From Sindora glabra (Eukaryota; Streptophyta; Magnoliopsida; Fabales; Fabaceae): a stretch of 64,000 bases of DNA. Location: the NCBI GenBank assembly GCA_020226215.1, contig CM035231.1:56200876-56264875 (forward strand), in the 5' to 3' direction. The notes beneath the pieces were generated by a model. That model worked only from the letters and a program-made list of their open reading frames with translations. It made no database searches and was not told the origin of the DNA. This document shows positions 49,881 to 62,205 of this stretch, in pieces. The number at the start of each line of letters is the position of its first letter. Within the stretch, counting starts at the first letter, position 1. Made by a program: the position numbers and the translations under genes.

Positions 49881-51188
49881 GGCCAAAATACACATAATCC
49901 CCTTATACTATACTCTATGTGCAAAAAATCCCCTAATGTTAAGAAAGGTGCAATTAAGCACTTAAACTATACCAAATGTGCAAAAAGGCTCCTTCCATTA
50001 TCTCTCTATCCAAAACCTAAGGTGTGACATTTCGATACAATGCAACGATAAAGCAGATGAGGAGTACAAGGTGGTGCACAAGGATGGAAGGGATCCAACC
50101 ATTATACTATTCAGCCATTATACAAGTAGTAATAGCAAACAAGAAATCTCCCACCTCAGATTTCAGTTCACAAAGAACCCATTGAAATTCTAACACGCGT
50201 GGCTTAAAAAACATAAAAGCATATGAAAAAACAACAGGCAACAACCAGAGTAATCAAAACTTGTGTAATTTCCATCGTTAATCAAGCAGAAATTGGCATC
50301 AAAAACACTAAAAAGAAGCAAATATAATTGAAGTTATTACCAGAATGCAAAATTCAATACTCATCAAGAAGCAAAGATAAAAAAAATAAGCAAACAGAGA
50401 AAAAATAAGAAAAATTAAAGAAATAATAACCTTAGATGGGCAAGAAGCCCGAAGCCTAGTTGATCAGAGAGAAAAAGCGATAGAAATAATACAAAAAGAG
50501 AGACTTTTTGTTTGGCTTAGGTGTTTTACATGCTTTGCAGTGGGTTCTTTCCTTCCTTTTTGACATCTCTCGTCGCAGGACCTTCAATCAATATTAACAA
50601 CTTAAAGCTAAAGAAAATTGATTAAGTTCTTTGGTTTTTTTTTCTTAATTAAATACGAAATATCAAAATAACAAAAAAATAAAGATATTTTTATATTTTC
50701 ATAAGCTCTTAAAAATTAATCTTGTTCATATATGCCAGCTTTCTTTCTCTTGGGCTGCTTCCACATGCTTTTCAATTTAATGATGATAAATAAATTTGAA
50801 TTGAACGAAAATTGTAAAGTATATTTAAGTCCCTGGCTGACTTTAAACTTTTTCGCAAATCAAGATGTTTGATTGGTATGGAAGTTTGCAACAAGGTAAT
50901 GTTGGCGGTGGTTGTGAAATCATTTTCCCTTGAGATGGTAATTTCAATCGCTTGCTGAATAGTATCTGAAACCAAATAGCCATCATCCATAGAATGAGAA
51001 TGGATAGAAAGAAAATACCAACCTTAATCAAAGGAATAGTGTATGGTTAAGATTTTGAATGGAGAGATATCGGAGGAGGCTTTTTTGTATATTAAGTATA
51101 ATTTAAATGCTTAATTACACCTTTTTTAATATTAGAGGATTTTTTTACACATAAAGTATAGTGTAAGGAGGTTACGTGTATTTTAGCA
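49881..51188. mobile_element. Non-autonomous MULE with about 115-bp TIRs
   Basis: Left arm (49881-50005) and reverse complement of the right arm (51065-51188) align through shared motifs in the same order: AAAATACAC, CTATACT.TATGTG, AAAAAATCC.CTAAT.TTAA, AAGGTG.AATTAAGCA.TTAAA. Flanks TTAAAAAAA (49872-49880) and ATAAAAAAA (51189-51197) give a 9-bp TSD with one mismatch. The interior (about 1.05 kb) has two short ORFs, 49978-50193 plus and 50772-51031 minus, neither recognisable. About 50430-50620 is less AT-rich and could be captured host sequence. No transposase is present. Confidence 0.85.
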
Positions 51189-51197
51189 ATAAAAAAA

Positions 51198-53340
51198 TCC
51201 TTACATAAGTCATTTATGTACTAATCTTTCCATCTTTTTAGGCTGGTTTGGTTGTACAATATTTTTCACAGAAATATGTTATTTACATAGGAGTGGCAGT
51301 GATATATTTTTTATATTTATGATTAAAAAATATATCTAAAAATTTTATTATAAAATAAAATAATTTTTAAAATAAATAATATTATTTTTAAATTTTTTAT
51401 ATTTAATGTTAAATAAATAAATTTATTTAAATATTTTATAATTATATTTAAAAAATATTTTTTATCAAAATAAACGAAGTTTTAAGGCGGAACAATTTTC
51501 TTTTGCCCTAATGCGGAACATAATTGGTTTATCACTCTTTCTCATTAGGAAAAAAAAAATTGAATTGCACTGCTTCATGAAAACCAGAAAAGGAGGCAGG
51601 AAATATTGTCAAAAGATTGACATCATCTACATACCTTAAAATTTTTAATTTATCTCATGTTAATTTTTAAAAATTTTATGACCAAATAGATATGCTTTTG
51701 ATGTCGTATACACTTCTCTTTTCTGTTCAATTATTTTATAAGAATGATGAAATTTTATAATTAAAAAAGTTAAAGTTAATAATCTTATCTCTGAAATCAA
51801 AATAATTCTTAAATTATATAAATTTATAATTATGATCTTTAAATAATAATTTATACATATAAGCTCATCCTTCTATATAAATAATTTTATCCTTAAATAA
51901 TATAATTGAGGGTGAAATTATAAGTATTAATATTTATTAAAAAAATAAAATTATAATTTTATATAATTTAAAAATTATTTTATTAATATTTTATAATTTT
52001 AAGAATGAATTTATTAGTTTTATCTTTAAAAAAATAAGTTTGCTACTAATCCGCCAACAAAATATATTAATATACGTAACTTGAATCAGCCGATCAGTCA
52101 ATGGGCATTTAATCCAGCTTTCTCACTACTTTTTCTCATTAACTTATAATTTCTCATTGCAACTTGAGCTATAAACTCTCAATATTTATATGATTATTTT
52201 TTTCTCCCAATAGAATCACGTGGATTAAAAAAAAGGCACGTGGTCCAACTCTACCTCTACTAAAAAATCCCTCCGCGTTGTACCTCACCTTTTTATTTTT
52301 TATTAGACGACGTTTGATTTGTAAAATATTTTTAATATTTTTAAAAAATATTATATTTTTATATTTAATTTAAAATTTAAAAAATTAAAAAAATAATATT
52401 TTAAGAATATTTTTTATCTAACCTTTTTTTAAAATATTTTCACAGGAGCAGATAGAAATTCATAAAAATACTGATGTCAAAATAAAATAAAATTATTTTT
52501 ATATTTAATTTTTATTTATTATTTATTAAATAAATTTTAATTTAAATTGAGAAATAATTATTACTTTACTTTTAAATTATTATTTTTATTATTAAGAAAT
52601 ATAATAACATTAAATTTTTAATTATAATTCCTTTTCTATCATTATTTTTAATGTTTGAAAGATTATTTTAATATAATTATATGTACATATAATTTTTTTA
52701 TTAAAAAATAATATAATAGGGTTAGAGTTTCTAAAAAAAGATATATTTATACATAAAAATATAAAATAATAATATTTTTATAATAGAGGAGAAATTATAA
52801 TGTAAAATTTAATATCAATATGAAATATAATTATAAAAATAATTTAGCAATGAAAAGTTATAATTTTATAAAAAGAGAAATACTAAACATATTTAATATT
52901 ATAATAATAATTTAAATAAATTATACTCACATCATCTTAAAAATTGATCTAATAATGATGTTAATAATTATAATAATAAAGTATGAAATATTAAAATATA
53001 ATAAAGTATAAAATATTTTTATATATATTTTGATAAATTTTTAGATATTAAATATTAAAATTTAATTTATTAGGTATTAAAATTTTTAATTATTTATGTA
53101 ACTTTAAATAAATATATAATTTATTATATTATATTTTATAATAACAAGAGTATTTTTAAAATAATTTCAAAATTCTTAAGAATATCATGAATCAAATATT
53201 GTAATATAATATATCTAAAAATTTAATAAAATATTTTTAAAAAATTTATAATAAATTAAATATAAAAAATTATATTTCTATTAATTAAATTTTAAAAATT
53301 ATATTCGTAAAAATATATACTTTTTTTAAAATATGAAATT
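51198..53340. other. AT-rich intergenic DNA
   Basis: No gene, RNA or defined element could be supported. Composition is extremely A+T-rich, with short runs of A and T and small ordinary patches at 51480-51720 and 52080-52300. Confidence 0.6.
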
Positions 53341-53344
53341 TGGT

Positions 53345-53680
53345 GAACTAAACTCCACCTCACGGCCTTCTCAAACGCGCCTTACCAGTGCTGGCCACCC
53401 GGTCACAGTCAGACTCCGCTCACTCGCTTCGCTCACATATATATAGAGCCGCAAACTGAAATCCACTGCCCAACCAAGCACTAGAGCGACAGAGATTTCT
53501 CAGAAGCAGCCAAAAAATTAAAAAAAAAAAAAAAACCTGATTCGATTCGATCCCAAAAACAAACATCATCTGCTTAATTCTTGCGAAAAAAAATGGTGAA
53601 ACAGAACATGGAAATCGAGAATACACAGGTGAAAATCGATAATTGCAGGTGCAGAGGTGTCCGCAAGCACAAAAGAGAGT
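53345..53680 (+). pseudogene. Possible truncated gene 5' end abutting segment B
   Basis: Genic composition begins abruptly near 53345. A TATA motif (CATATATATAGAGCC, 53436-53450) is followed by a plausible leader and an ATG at 53593 in an A-rich context. The frame reads MVKQNMEIENTQVKIDNC and stops at about 53680, just where homology to the CPN20 upstream region starts. A donor-like CAG|GTGAAA lies at about 53628. I do not recognise the protein. The likely reading is a gene start cut off when segment B arrived, but an unrelated chance ORF is possible. The minus-strand ORF 53420-53812 is treated as spurious. Confidence 0.35.
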
Positions 53681-54189
53681 AGAAGTAGAGGGTTTTAGCA
53701 TAAAAGGGGGTAGAAGTAGAGAGTACCTTGATGCTAGGTGTGAAAATGGAGAATGATAAAGATAAAAGAGGAAAAAAACAAAAAATGAAAACGAAAATAG
53801 TTGGACTATCAATTTATCGGCTAGAAACTCCTTTTTTTTTCCCCCATAAATCTAGGGCCATCTACAGATGTTTACGTGGGGCCTTAAAAGATGGATTCAG
53901 CATTATAGATTTTAAAAGAGAAAATAAGGAGACTAGGTTGGTTGCTGACTTGCTGCCCCATTTTGACCAATTTTGCTCTATTAATTTTGATGTATCAAAG
54001 TGAATTATATTACCAAATCTACATATATGTCTGTGGTTGCTGGGAAGATGCCAACATCCGCAGTTTTATTTGGCTACATCCTTTATTAAGCAGTGGAAGT
54101 GACGCCAATTTCCGCATGCCTTTTTTGACAAATTGAGCTGCTGCTGCTGCCAGACTAGAGTTTTCTTCTCCTCTGCCTTCTTTTACACG

Positions 54190-54360
54190 TGATTATTAAG
54201 GGTTTTAAAATTTAGGATGGTATAATAAGTTTAAAAATTATTAAACTATAATTATTTAATTATAATTATTTATTTTTTAATAAACACAATCAAATAATAT
54301 TAATTTAATAATTTTTAAAATTATCATATCATTCAAATTTTCCAAATCAAACCATAAACC
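54190..54360. mobile_element. Hairpin MITE-like inverted repeat in copy B
   Basis: Orthologous to 33185-33355 in copy A: TTTAAAAATTATTAAAC on the left mirrors TTAATAATTTTTAAAAT on the right. Presence in both copies shows it was there before the duplication. Confidence 0.6.
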
Positions 54361-54635
54361 TCACTACTTTATACTTGCATTTAGATCAGAAGAAATGGGG
54401 GAAAATTGGGGAAGAGAAAATGGAAATTTTATTTGTTTGGTTAATGGAATGAAATAAAAATATAAAGAGAAAAATTTAGATAAAAATTATCGGGGGATGG
54501 GAGAGAGAAATATAATAGAAGATATTAATAAATTTATTTTTTAAAATTTGTCCTTATTCTACTGAGAAAATTTGCTTCATTATATCTGCAGTCTGTCGTG
54601 AAAAGAGAGTCGAAGTTAATATTTCACACGACTAT

Positions 54636-55964
54636 CACTACAAGAAAAAGAAGCAACAATGACGATATTTTTAGCGGCGACAAAATTTCGATCGTCGCTA
54701 AAGGTATTTCTGGCGACATTGTCATCGGTAAAATGACGTGACTTTCTAGAGGGAATCAGAAAGTTAGGCGGGAAGGAATTAGGCTTTAGTCGTCGCTAAA
54801 AGCCTAATTCCTTCCAAATTCTGAGACAAGGCTTTAGCGACGACATTGTCGTCGATGAAACTTTCACCGACGATTGAAATTTTTTAGTCGTCAGTGAAAG
54901 TTTTGGCTATTTATTCGCGGCGCCTCCTCCCTCCTCATTTGCGCGTTTGAAATTTTTGGACTTGAGGTAAGTTTCTGAACTTTCTCTTTCTTTTAAATTT
55001 TTTTTATTTTAATATATTTATTTTTTATATATGTTGATATGTATTAATTTTGTATGTTGTATCTTATAATTTGTTAGTTATTATTAGCACTTAACTTAGT
55101 TCGTAGAGAGTATTCAGAGTTGATCAGTAAATTTTTACCATTGAGGTACGTGAATAAAAAGTTATAATATTTTTTTGTGTAATAATATATTTAATTTACT
55201 CAAATAATTTACAATAAATTAATAGAATTGATAGTATGTTTAATTTAATATGAAATTTCATATTATTTAATTTTGTATGTTGTAAATTTTAAATTTATTT
55301 ATTTAAATTTAACTTAGCATAAAATTTGTAAATATAATTTATAACTAGGAAGTTCATATTATTTTTACCATTGCTTTATGAGTATTAATTTTTTATGTTG
55401 GATCAAATTGTTAGACATTATTAATAATATTACTGATATATTATAATTGTATAATTTATATTAAATTAAATTTTAAAAAAATATTAAACAATTCAAGTTA
55501 ATTAAAATAAAGAATATTTTAGATAATATATTATTTGAAATATACGACAATTTGAATTTAAATTTTTTTAAAAAAATTTAAAAAACCTTTAGCGGCGACA
55601 CTTGTCGTCGCTATAGGACAAAATGTCGTCGTTGAAGATCAGACTTTCAGCGATGATTTTAGTCGTCGCTAAAAGGTTTCCTTTCAGCGTCAGCGACGAC
55701 TTTGTCATCGTTGAAAGTCAGATCTTTAGTGACGACAAGTGTCGCCGCTAAAAATCAAATTTCAAAATTTTTTGAATTTTGAAATTATTTTCTGCGACGA
55801 CAAAAGGTCGGACTTTTAGCAACAACAAATTGTCGTCGCTAATGACCTTTTCAGGGGCGGACCTATACCGATGATATTTTTAGCGACGACTTTTTTTTTA
55901 ACGACGACCGAATACTTTTTAGCAACGACAAATATCGCTGCTAAAAGTTTTTTTTGCTGTAGTG
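54636..55964. mobile_element. CACTA-type non-autonomous element with GTCGTCGCTAAA motifs (1329 bp)
   Basis: Starts CACTACAAGAAAAAG and ends TTTTTTGCTGTAGTG, giving short imperfect TIRs beginning CACTACA. It interrupts segment B at a site that is uninterrupted in segment A (33680-33682, TAT). Flanks are TAT (54633-54635) and TGT (55965-55967), a 3-bp TSD with one change. Both subterminal regions (about 54650-54900 and 55590-55945) are packed with direct and inverted variants of TTTAGCGACGAC/GTCGTCGCTAAA, while the middle is AT-rich and noncoding. No transposase is present. Confidence 0.9.
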
Positions 55965-56169
55965 TGTGTAAACTTCTCATAATTTTGGTGCATGTAAGGC
56001 GAAGTCCTTTTCTTTAGAAGAAAAATTATACGTGGCTTGTTTTCTGATTCTTCAAAAGCTTAAATTCAAGATTGGTTGCTGGGTTTTTGTGTTTATTTTG
56101 TCTGATTTTCAAGATTAGTTATTATTGTGTTTGCAAATGCATAGAAAGGTTTGGGAAGATAGTGATAAA

Positions 56170-56192
56170 TGAGAGAGAGAGAGAGAGAGGAA
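56170..56192 (+). repeat. (GA)n microsatellite
   Basis: Short GA run followed by more degenerate GAGAAAGAGAGAG sequence to about 56230. Present only in copy B; copy A lacks this purine-rich stretch. The ORF at 56072-56275 is translation of it. Confidence 0.85.
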
Positions 56193-57735
56193 CCGTGAGA
56201 AAGAGAGAGACACCAGCCGTGAGAGAGGAAGGTGTGGGAGGAAAAAGATCAAATGTAGAAGGAGGAAGAAGATGACAGTAAAATTTTGGGAAAACTCATA
56301 AATAAAGGAAGAAAAGAAAAAACTTTATGTAAAATTAAATTAGAAATTGTAAAATTAATAATATTATATATATAAAAAATGATATTCAAAATTAGATTTT
56401 AAACAGGAATAAAAAGTTATCATTATATATAAGATGGGAGGTGAACCTATAATTAAAACTTATTTTAATGAATATAAAAAATTTAAAACTTAATTTTAAA
56501 ATTCATTTTTTATATCTACACTATTTTCCTTTTAAAATAGATTGATTTCTGAAATGAGTCCAATTTTCTCCTAAATACCACCGGTAATATCCTCTATTTG
56601 AAAAAGAAAAAATTTTATGAAAATTATTCATTTTAGTATTAACTATTAACTATTATCACTAATTTTATTAACTTTAATATAATATTTATTCTCCAATTTC
56701 TTTTTATTTTTTGTTTTAAATTATTTTTTATATTTCATTTATCATAAAAAAATTAAGTGTATCCCTTTTTTTTACTTTTGTTCTTGTGATATATATTCAA
56801 CCACTTTACACAAATTCACTTTTGATAAAGGATAAATTAGTAAAATTTAATATCATTTTTTAAATATTGAAACTATTTATTAATTTTAATAATTCTATTA
56901 ATTTGTGTAATTTATTTTATTAATTTTACTAATAACTAGTATTTATTCTTGATATTATCTATAATAATTTTTAATTTAATAATATTATTACTTTTACCTA
57001 ATTATAGGAGCGTTGACCGTTATATCTCCTAAATTATACAATTAACACTACTAATTCTTACTTTTTACTTTTATTATAATTATTTATCTCATGATTTGAA
57101 ATGTTAAATTAAGAAATGCTAATAATTAAAAAATTTAAAGGACATAATAATCAGTGCCTGATCAAGTGTAAAGAATGGTTTACTCTTAATTTTAACAATA
57201 AATATCACCTACTTTATTAATTAACTTTATATATATTTATTAATAGTAAATAGTTATGTGTAAAAACGGAAGTATCTTAATTTTTGTAAATTAAAATGTC
57301 CCCATGTTTAAAATATAAGAAATGAATTAATACTACTCAAGAGTTTTCACTTGATACAAATAAAGGCTATTATTATCATTAAATATATTTACATTTTTTA
57401 TTTAACCAAACACAATTTCTTTTTATTTTTTTCCTTCATTTTCTCCTCAATTAAATGCAATAAAAAATATCTTCTTTTGTATATTTTTTCCTCCTAATTT
57501 CTTTTTCCTCGTAATCTCCCTAATCTTATCTCTGCGGCATCCAAATAAAACCCATGTGCAAAGGAAGTTGAAGGAAGGAAATAGACGGGAAAGAGAGCAA
57601 CCTCAGCGTTGGTAAACGAAGCTTTGGAATTTGTGTTTGATTGGCCTTCTGATGTTTGAAGATAGTACTTCGAAATTCAGCCGCTAATTGCTGACATGCT
57701 TCATGCATCAACATTTCGTCCAGGCTTCTACGGCT

Positions 57736-59419
57736 GCATACTTTTCATTCAACAGATTTCGTGTCAAATCCAGCTCCTGCTAAGGCATCGTTTGATTAAA
57801 GCTTTGTTTGGTTAGAGGCAAAAATAGAAGGGAAAGGAATAGGAGGGAAAAGGTATTGAAAATGAAAGAGTTTCATTTTAAATTGTTTGGAATAAATAAA
57901 AATAAGAGCAGAAGAAATAAGATTAAAATTGATTTCACTGATTTAGAATGAATGAAATTAAAAGAGAAAGAAAATGTAATTGAGTCAAATGATCATAATA
58001 TTTTATAGTATATTACAAGGAAAAAATTATAATATTAATTCATCAAACTTAATTAAAAATTATGATATATTGATAAAATATGTTTTTTAAATTATATATT
58101 TAATATTAAATAAATAAAATATTTTTTAATTATTCAATACTGCCCAATTATTTTTTTTGCCCATTATACTTGAAAACTAAACTTTTAAGATTTTTTTAAT
58201 ATCTTATAAACACAATATTATTTAAATAATATTATCTTCCTTTTTGTAATTTGAGAACTATTTCATTTGTATCCTATAAGTATGAAGATGCAGTTATTAA
58301 TTTTATCATTTTTTTCACTTCTCTTCTTGGAAAACTAAAATTATTAAACTTTTATCAAATTTTAACATTTTTATTTCTTATATTTAAGCTTTTTTTGCCA
58401 TAAAAAAATTAAATTTGATCTATATAGATATATATTTTTTAATTATTTTTGAATGAAAAGTTTATGTATAACATTTTTATAATTTGGAGTAAATTGATCT
58501 TAGAAATTTTATATGATCAATGCAAAAGAGGAAATGCATAGAAAGATAATATAGATGAATATTTTTTCCTCTTTATATTATATTTTCATGAATAGAAATA
58601 TAAAAAAAGATCATTTTTAATTGAATACATAAAATATTCAATTTAATTTCAACTTTATCCTAATACATTGAATAATCAGGGATTATTAAAAAGACTAATA
58701 ATTTTTACCTTCAATGTTATGATGTCTTTGAAATATTAAAACTTGGAATAATACAATAAATTCTTAAATTATTATCTTCAATTATATATTTATTTTATAT
58801 GAATAATATTTATTAATTTTAAATTAATAATTAAGAGTTATCAATATCACTCAAATTATTATAAAACTTACAAATAATTTACCATGTAACCTGGCCATAA
58901 AAAATTAATCATATGCTGTCTCCCATTTTAGATACATACCAATTCACAATAATGAAATATTTATTTACCACATAATTTGATATTATGGAAAAATATAGTG
59001 CACAAATGGTAGTGTAATATGACGACCAAAACTACAATAATACAATATTCAGGTGGCTTCATACTTTACATTACACATTATACTAGATGAACATTTGATT
59101 GAAGGCATAACATTTGAAGAAAAATGCACTTCCATAACATTTAAAGTAATTAGCTCTTGGCAATGACCTAAATCTCAACAGAACAACAAAACCACAGTTT
59201 AGATGGTAATTATGGATGCAATTATGATAATAGTTATGAACATATTGAAATAATTAGATCTTTAACCATTTTTTGCAGTTACAAACACTTAAATAATCAT
59301 GTTCCATTAACTTAAACTATGTAATAAGAATATCACATAAGGTTTTAATTCACATGCATTCTAGTAACTAGCATAAGCACAAAAAGGAATAGTATGTATA
59401 AGTGACATACATACCTTGA
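57736..59419. other. Noncoding flank, possibly the 3' end of the Harbinger element
   Basis: No gene is supported. About 57790-57960 begins GCTTTGTTTGGTTAGAGGC after GATTAA, a TIR-like start seen in many plant DNA elements, but I found no matching inverted end before the window closes. The remainder is AT-rich. Confidence 0.4.
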
Positions 59420-60570
59420 AAAGCCCATAACACATCTGAAATTATTTCAAAAGATTCTCATATCCTTCATGAGTTGGTACAAAATATTCTAGCGTATCTC
59501 CTATGGCAAGCTAAAAAATTCTTGCTTAGCGTTCTCATTTTCACATAGGAAATAATAGTATTGGAATTGAAATTCTTGCATCACTCCTATGTTGTCTAGC
59601 TCACTTCAAAGATCCACAAGGCTATAATATTAAGGTCTGCTTCTTTCAAGAATTGCAAGATCTCTTTTAGCTATTTCTACTTACTTGTTGGCTAATGTAA
59701 TTTCTTCTCACATCACCTCAGTTAAGCTATTCATTCCTAAGTACATTTTTTTTCATATCCACTCTCAACCAAATCAATCATTACAACTTTCCTTTTGATG
59801 CTTTTAAAAGATGTTATTCCTTGCGATGGATTTGAACCACCATACACAAGACTATAGGTGTCCATGTTGCCTACAAAGTTTGTAGCTTCCTTTCCCCAAT
59901 GGAGATTAGAATCTAATATACTATTAAAATAGTCATTTAGATTAATATTTTCCCTTTCCCAATGTTATACTTTGTCCCTTGCACTCTTAGCTTGTGCATC
60001 AATCACTCTATCCTTGCTAAATAGGTTTATTAATTTATCATAATTATGTATTGGGTTTTTTACCATTTCTATGCTTCAGGCTTCTCTTATGTGTTACAAC
60101 CATGGTTAGTAATGTCAATACATTAGAAATAATTCAAAACTCATTGCCCATGAAATATAAACATAATAAGTGTAGTTATTCATTATAAATTTCCTTTTTT
60201 TATACTTAGATAATTACCTTTATGATTTCTTTCCATATCTCTAACTCTACTTCAAACATTTAGGTTATGAGATTTCACTTGACTCCACTTCATATGTGAA
60301 ATAGATCATAACATTCATTGAAAATCACCTTCAAAGCTTTCATTTTATTTTTAATATATTGCTTTTAGAAGAAAGGTTTTGTTGTTGGTCTTGATGTCTT
60401 CACCACGATGATGTACGCATAAGAGGTAAAAGTATCATCTAGCCTATTCTCTTTATTAACTTCTTCCAATAAGGCATCTAACAGTATGATATCAATCTCT
60501 AATGTTTAGCATAGGTTATCTTTGGAGGAATCCTTTCTCTGGTCTCCTGTTCTTAGACATAATTTAATCT
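59420..60570 (-). pseudogene. Decayed Myb/SANT-like ORF1 of a PIF/Harbinger element
   Basis: Minus-strand translation around 60520-60430 gives LLDALLEEVNKENRLDDTF, then YIKNKMKALKVIFNECYDLF (about 60350-60290) and MFEVELEIWKEIIKV (about 60260-60215). These fit the order of the Myb/SANT-like DNA-binding domain encoded by ORF1 of plant PIF/Harbinger transposons, which helps the transposase enter the nucleus and bind ends. Further recognisable sequence (LINLFSKDRVIDAQARARDK near 60030) continues downstream. Multiple stops and frame changes break it. It lies downstream of the transposase on the same strand. Confidence 0.65.
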
Positions 60571-60948
60571 ATAAATTGCTATATAAACTAATATTAGTAT
60601 ATAAGTAAGAAATGAGAAATTAATAATTAAATTGAATGGCATGTTAATGATGTATGTAGTCCTTGACAAAGTAATATAATGGCAATCAACAAGCTTGCAT
60701 CATTCTTTGTGTATAAGCAATATATATAAGACACTTATATAATACAACCATAATAATCATGGCTTATCATATACTACAAAACACTTATATGGAAAATACA
60801 ATTGTACATAAGTATAGTCAGAACATCAAGATCATCGTAAATATAACATATTACATGTTATCACATAGCATACAAAAGAAATTTATAATAAACTTTCTTG
60901 ATAATCATTCCATATTTGATTTGTTATGCTTTCTATTAAAAGGAATCT

Positions 60949-62205
60949 TTATCTATTGTCCTCCTTTGAGTTTCGTGCATTATAGTCTCTAGGATCATCC
61001 ATAACATTATGAAGTAACATATAGTCCGCTTCCTCAATTAGACATTCATCAAGATTAACATCTATTAGAAAGTTATGCAATATACAACATGTGATACTAA
61101 TGTCGATCATGGTCTCATAAGAATAAGATGGCTTTGTGCCATTGGCTATAATTGGAAACATTTTTTTAGAACTCCGAATACTCTTTCAATGATAGTTTTC
61201 AATGAAATGTGTTAGTGATTGAAAATTTCTTTTGCATTTTAAGGACCGCACATTGAGTACTCCTTTAGGTGATAACATATACATCTATACAATGTGAGCA
61301 AACCACCATTTAATGGATATCTCATATCTTCTAAGTAATATTTGCCTAGTAAATATGAGAGTTGTATGAATATATATCATATAGCATACTTACTACGTAA
61401 TTTATTAGTTACACTTTTCTTTTTCTTCTTTAATGCTTAAGCAATTCATAAAGTTTTCTTACCTCTAGGAATCTTAAGCTTGTCTTCTCTCTGAGTTAAG
61501 GGATGCTTCAGAATTCTAGAATCAGATGCAATTCCTTCCCAACCAACTAGTACATAAGTGAATTTCATATCAAATGTGCAAGCAGCCAATACATTTTAGG
61601 TTGGGAAGTCTTTCCTTCCTCAAAAGCGAGGGACATCTCTATTTGGTAATTTCACTCATATATGTGTCTCATCTATAACTTCAATACAATCCTATAGTTT
61701 AAGTTAGTTTAAATCTTATCATGTGATAGTCAATGACATACTAAAAATATTGATATACATTAACTATCCAAACCTATATGCATTGTTATCTTACCTTAAA
61801 ATAAGGATAGAATCTTCTAATATTAAATATTTGTTGATAAACTTCTAATCCTAAAGGTTATACTAGGTATTACCTTCTAGTGAAATAATGACTTGTAAAA
61901 TATTATGAAAATGACAACTAATTGTTTCCCTAAATTGATGAAAGAAGAAGAACGCAATTCTATTCTTTACATTATGAGCTAAAATGTGTAAAAACTTAGC
62001 TACTTACTCCTCTACTATAGCATGTGCAGAATCTTTTATCCTGCTTATTTCTCTTAATTTCTTGCACAATTGAAGGAATGCACGAGGACTCATACGTATT
62101 ACATCACGACATTTATCAGTTGTTAGTAAATTATGTATTAGTTGTTGATATTTCATTTCTTTCGCTTTTCCACCCATCATTAAGTGCATGAATAAGTATT
62201 GATTG
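60949..62205 (-). pseudogene. Decayed PIF/Harbinger DDE transposase (HARBI1/ALP1-like)
   Basis: Pieces on the minus strand appear in family order. CRDVIRMSPRAFLQLCKKLR (about 62125-62065) is the N-terminal helical part. DCIEVIDETHI (about 61690-61655) carries the first catalytic Asp. FTYVLVGWEGIASDSRILKH (about 61565-61500) carries the second Asp. LNGGLLTLYRCICYHLKEYS and IIERVFGVLKKMFPI (about 61190-61155) carry the Glu, and CCILHNFLI (about 61090) is the typical C-terminal motif. Stops interrupt the first Asp region and others; apparent introns lie near 61380-61450 and 61700-61850. The transposase would excise the element at TWA targets. This copy is inactive. ALP1-type domesticated proteins share this fold, but the stops argue against domestication. 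Confidence 0.85.

Larger units (their letters stand above)
53672..57735. repeat. Segmental duplication, copy B
   Basis: Direct copy of about 31925-42290, collinear but shorter. It begins inside the putative CPN20 leader region and includes the putative noncoding exon and its donor (exon end at 53727 on the minus strand). It ends at CGTCCAGGCTTC near 57730. It lacks the nested insertion, the 39925-40690 repeat block, the MITE at 41652 and the 745-bp segment of A. It contains its own CACTA element (54636-55964) and a GA repeat near 56170. No coding exon of CPN20 is present. Confidence 0.85.

Noticed and set aside
53420..53812. 130-codon minus-strand ORF.
   Set aside because: Low-complexity F/S/C-rich start, crosses the duplication junction, and shows no domain. 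It is read as spurious.
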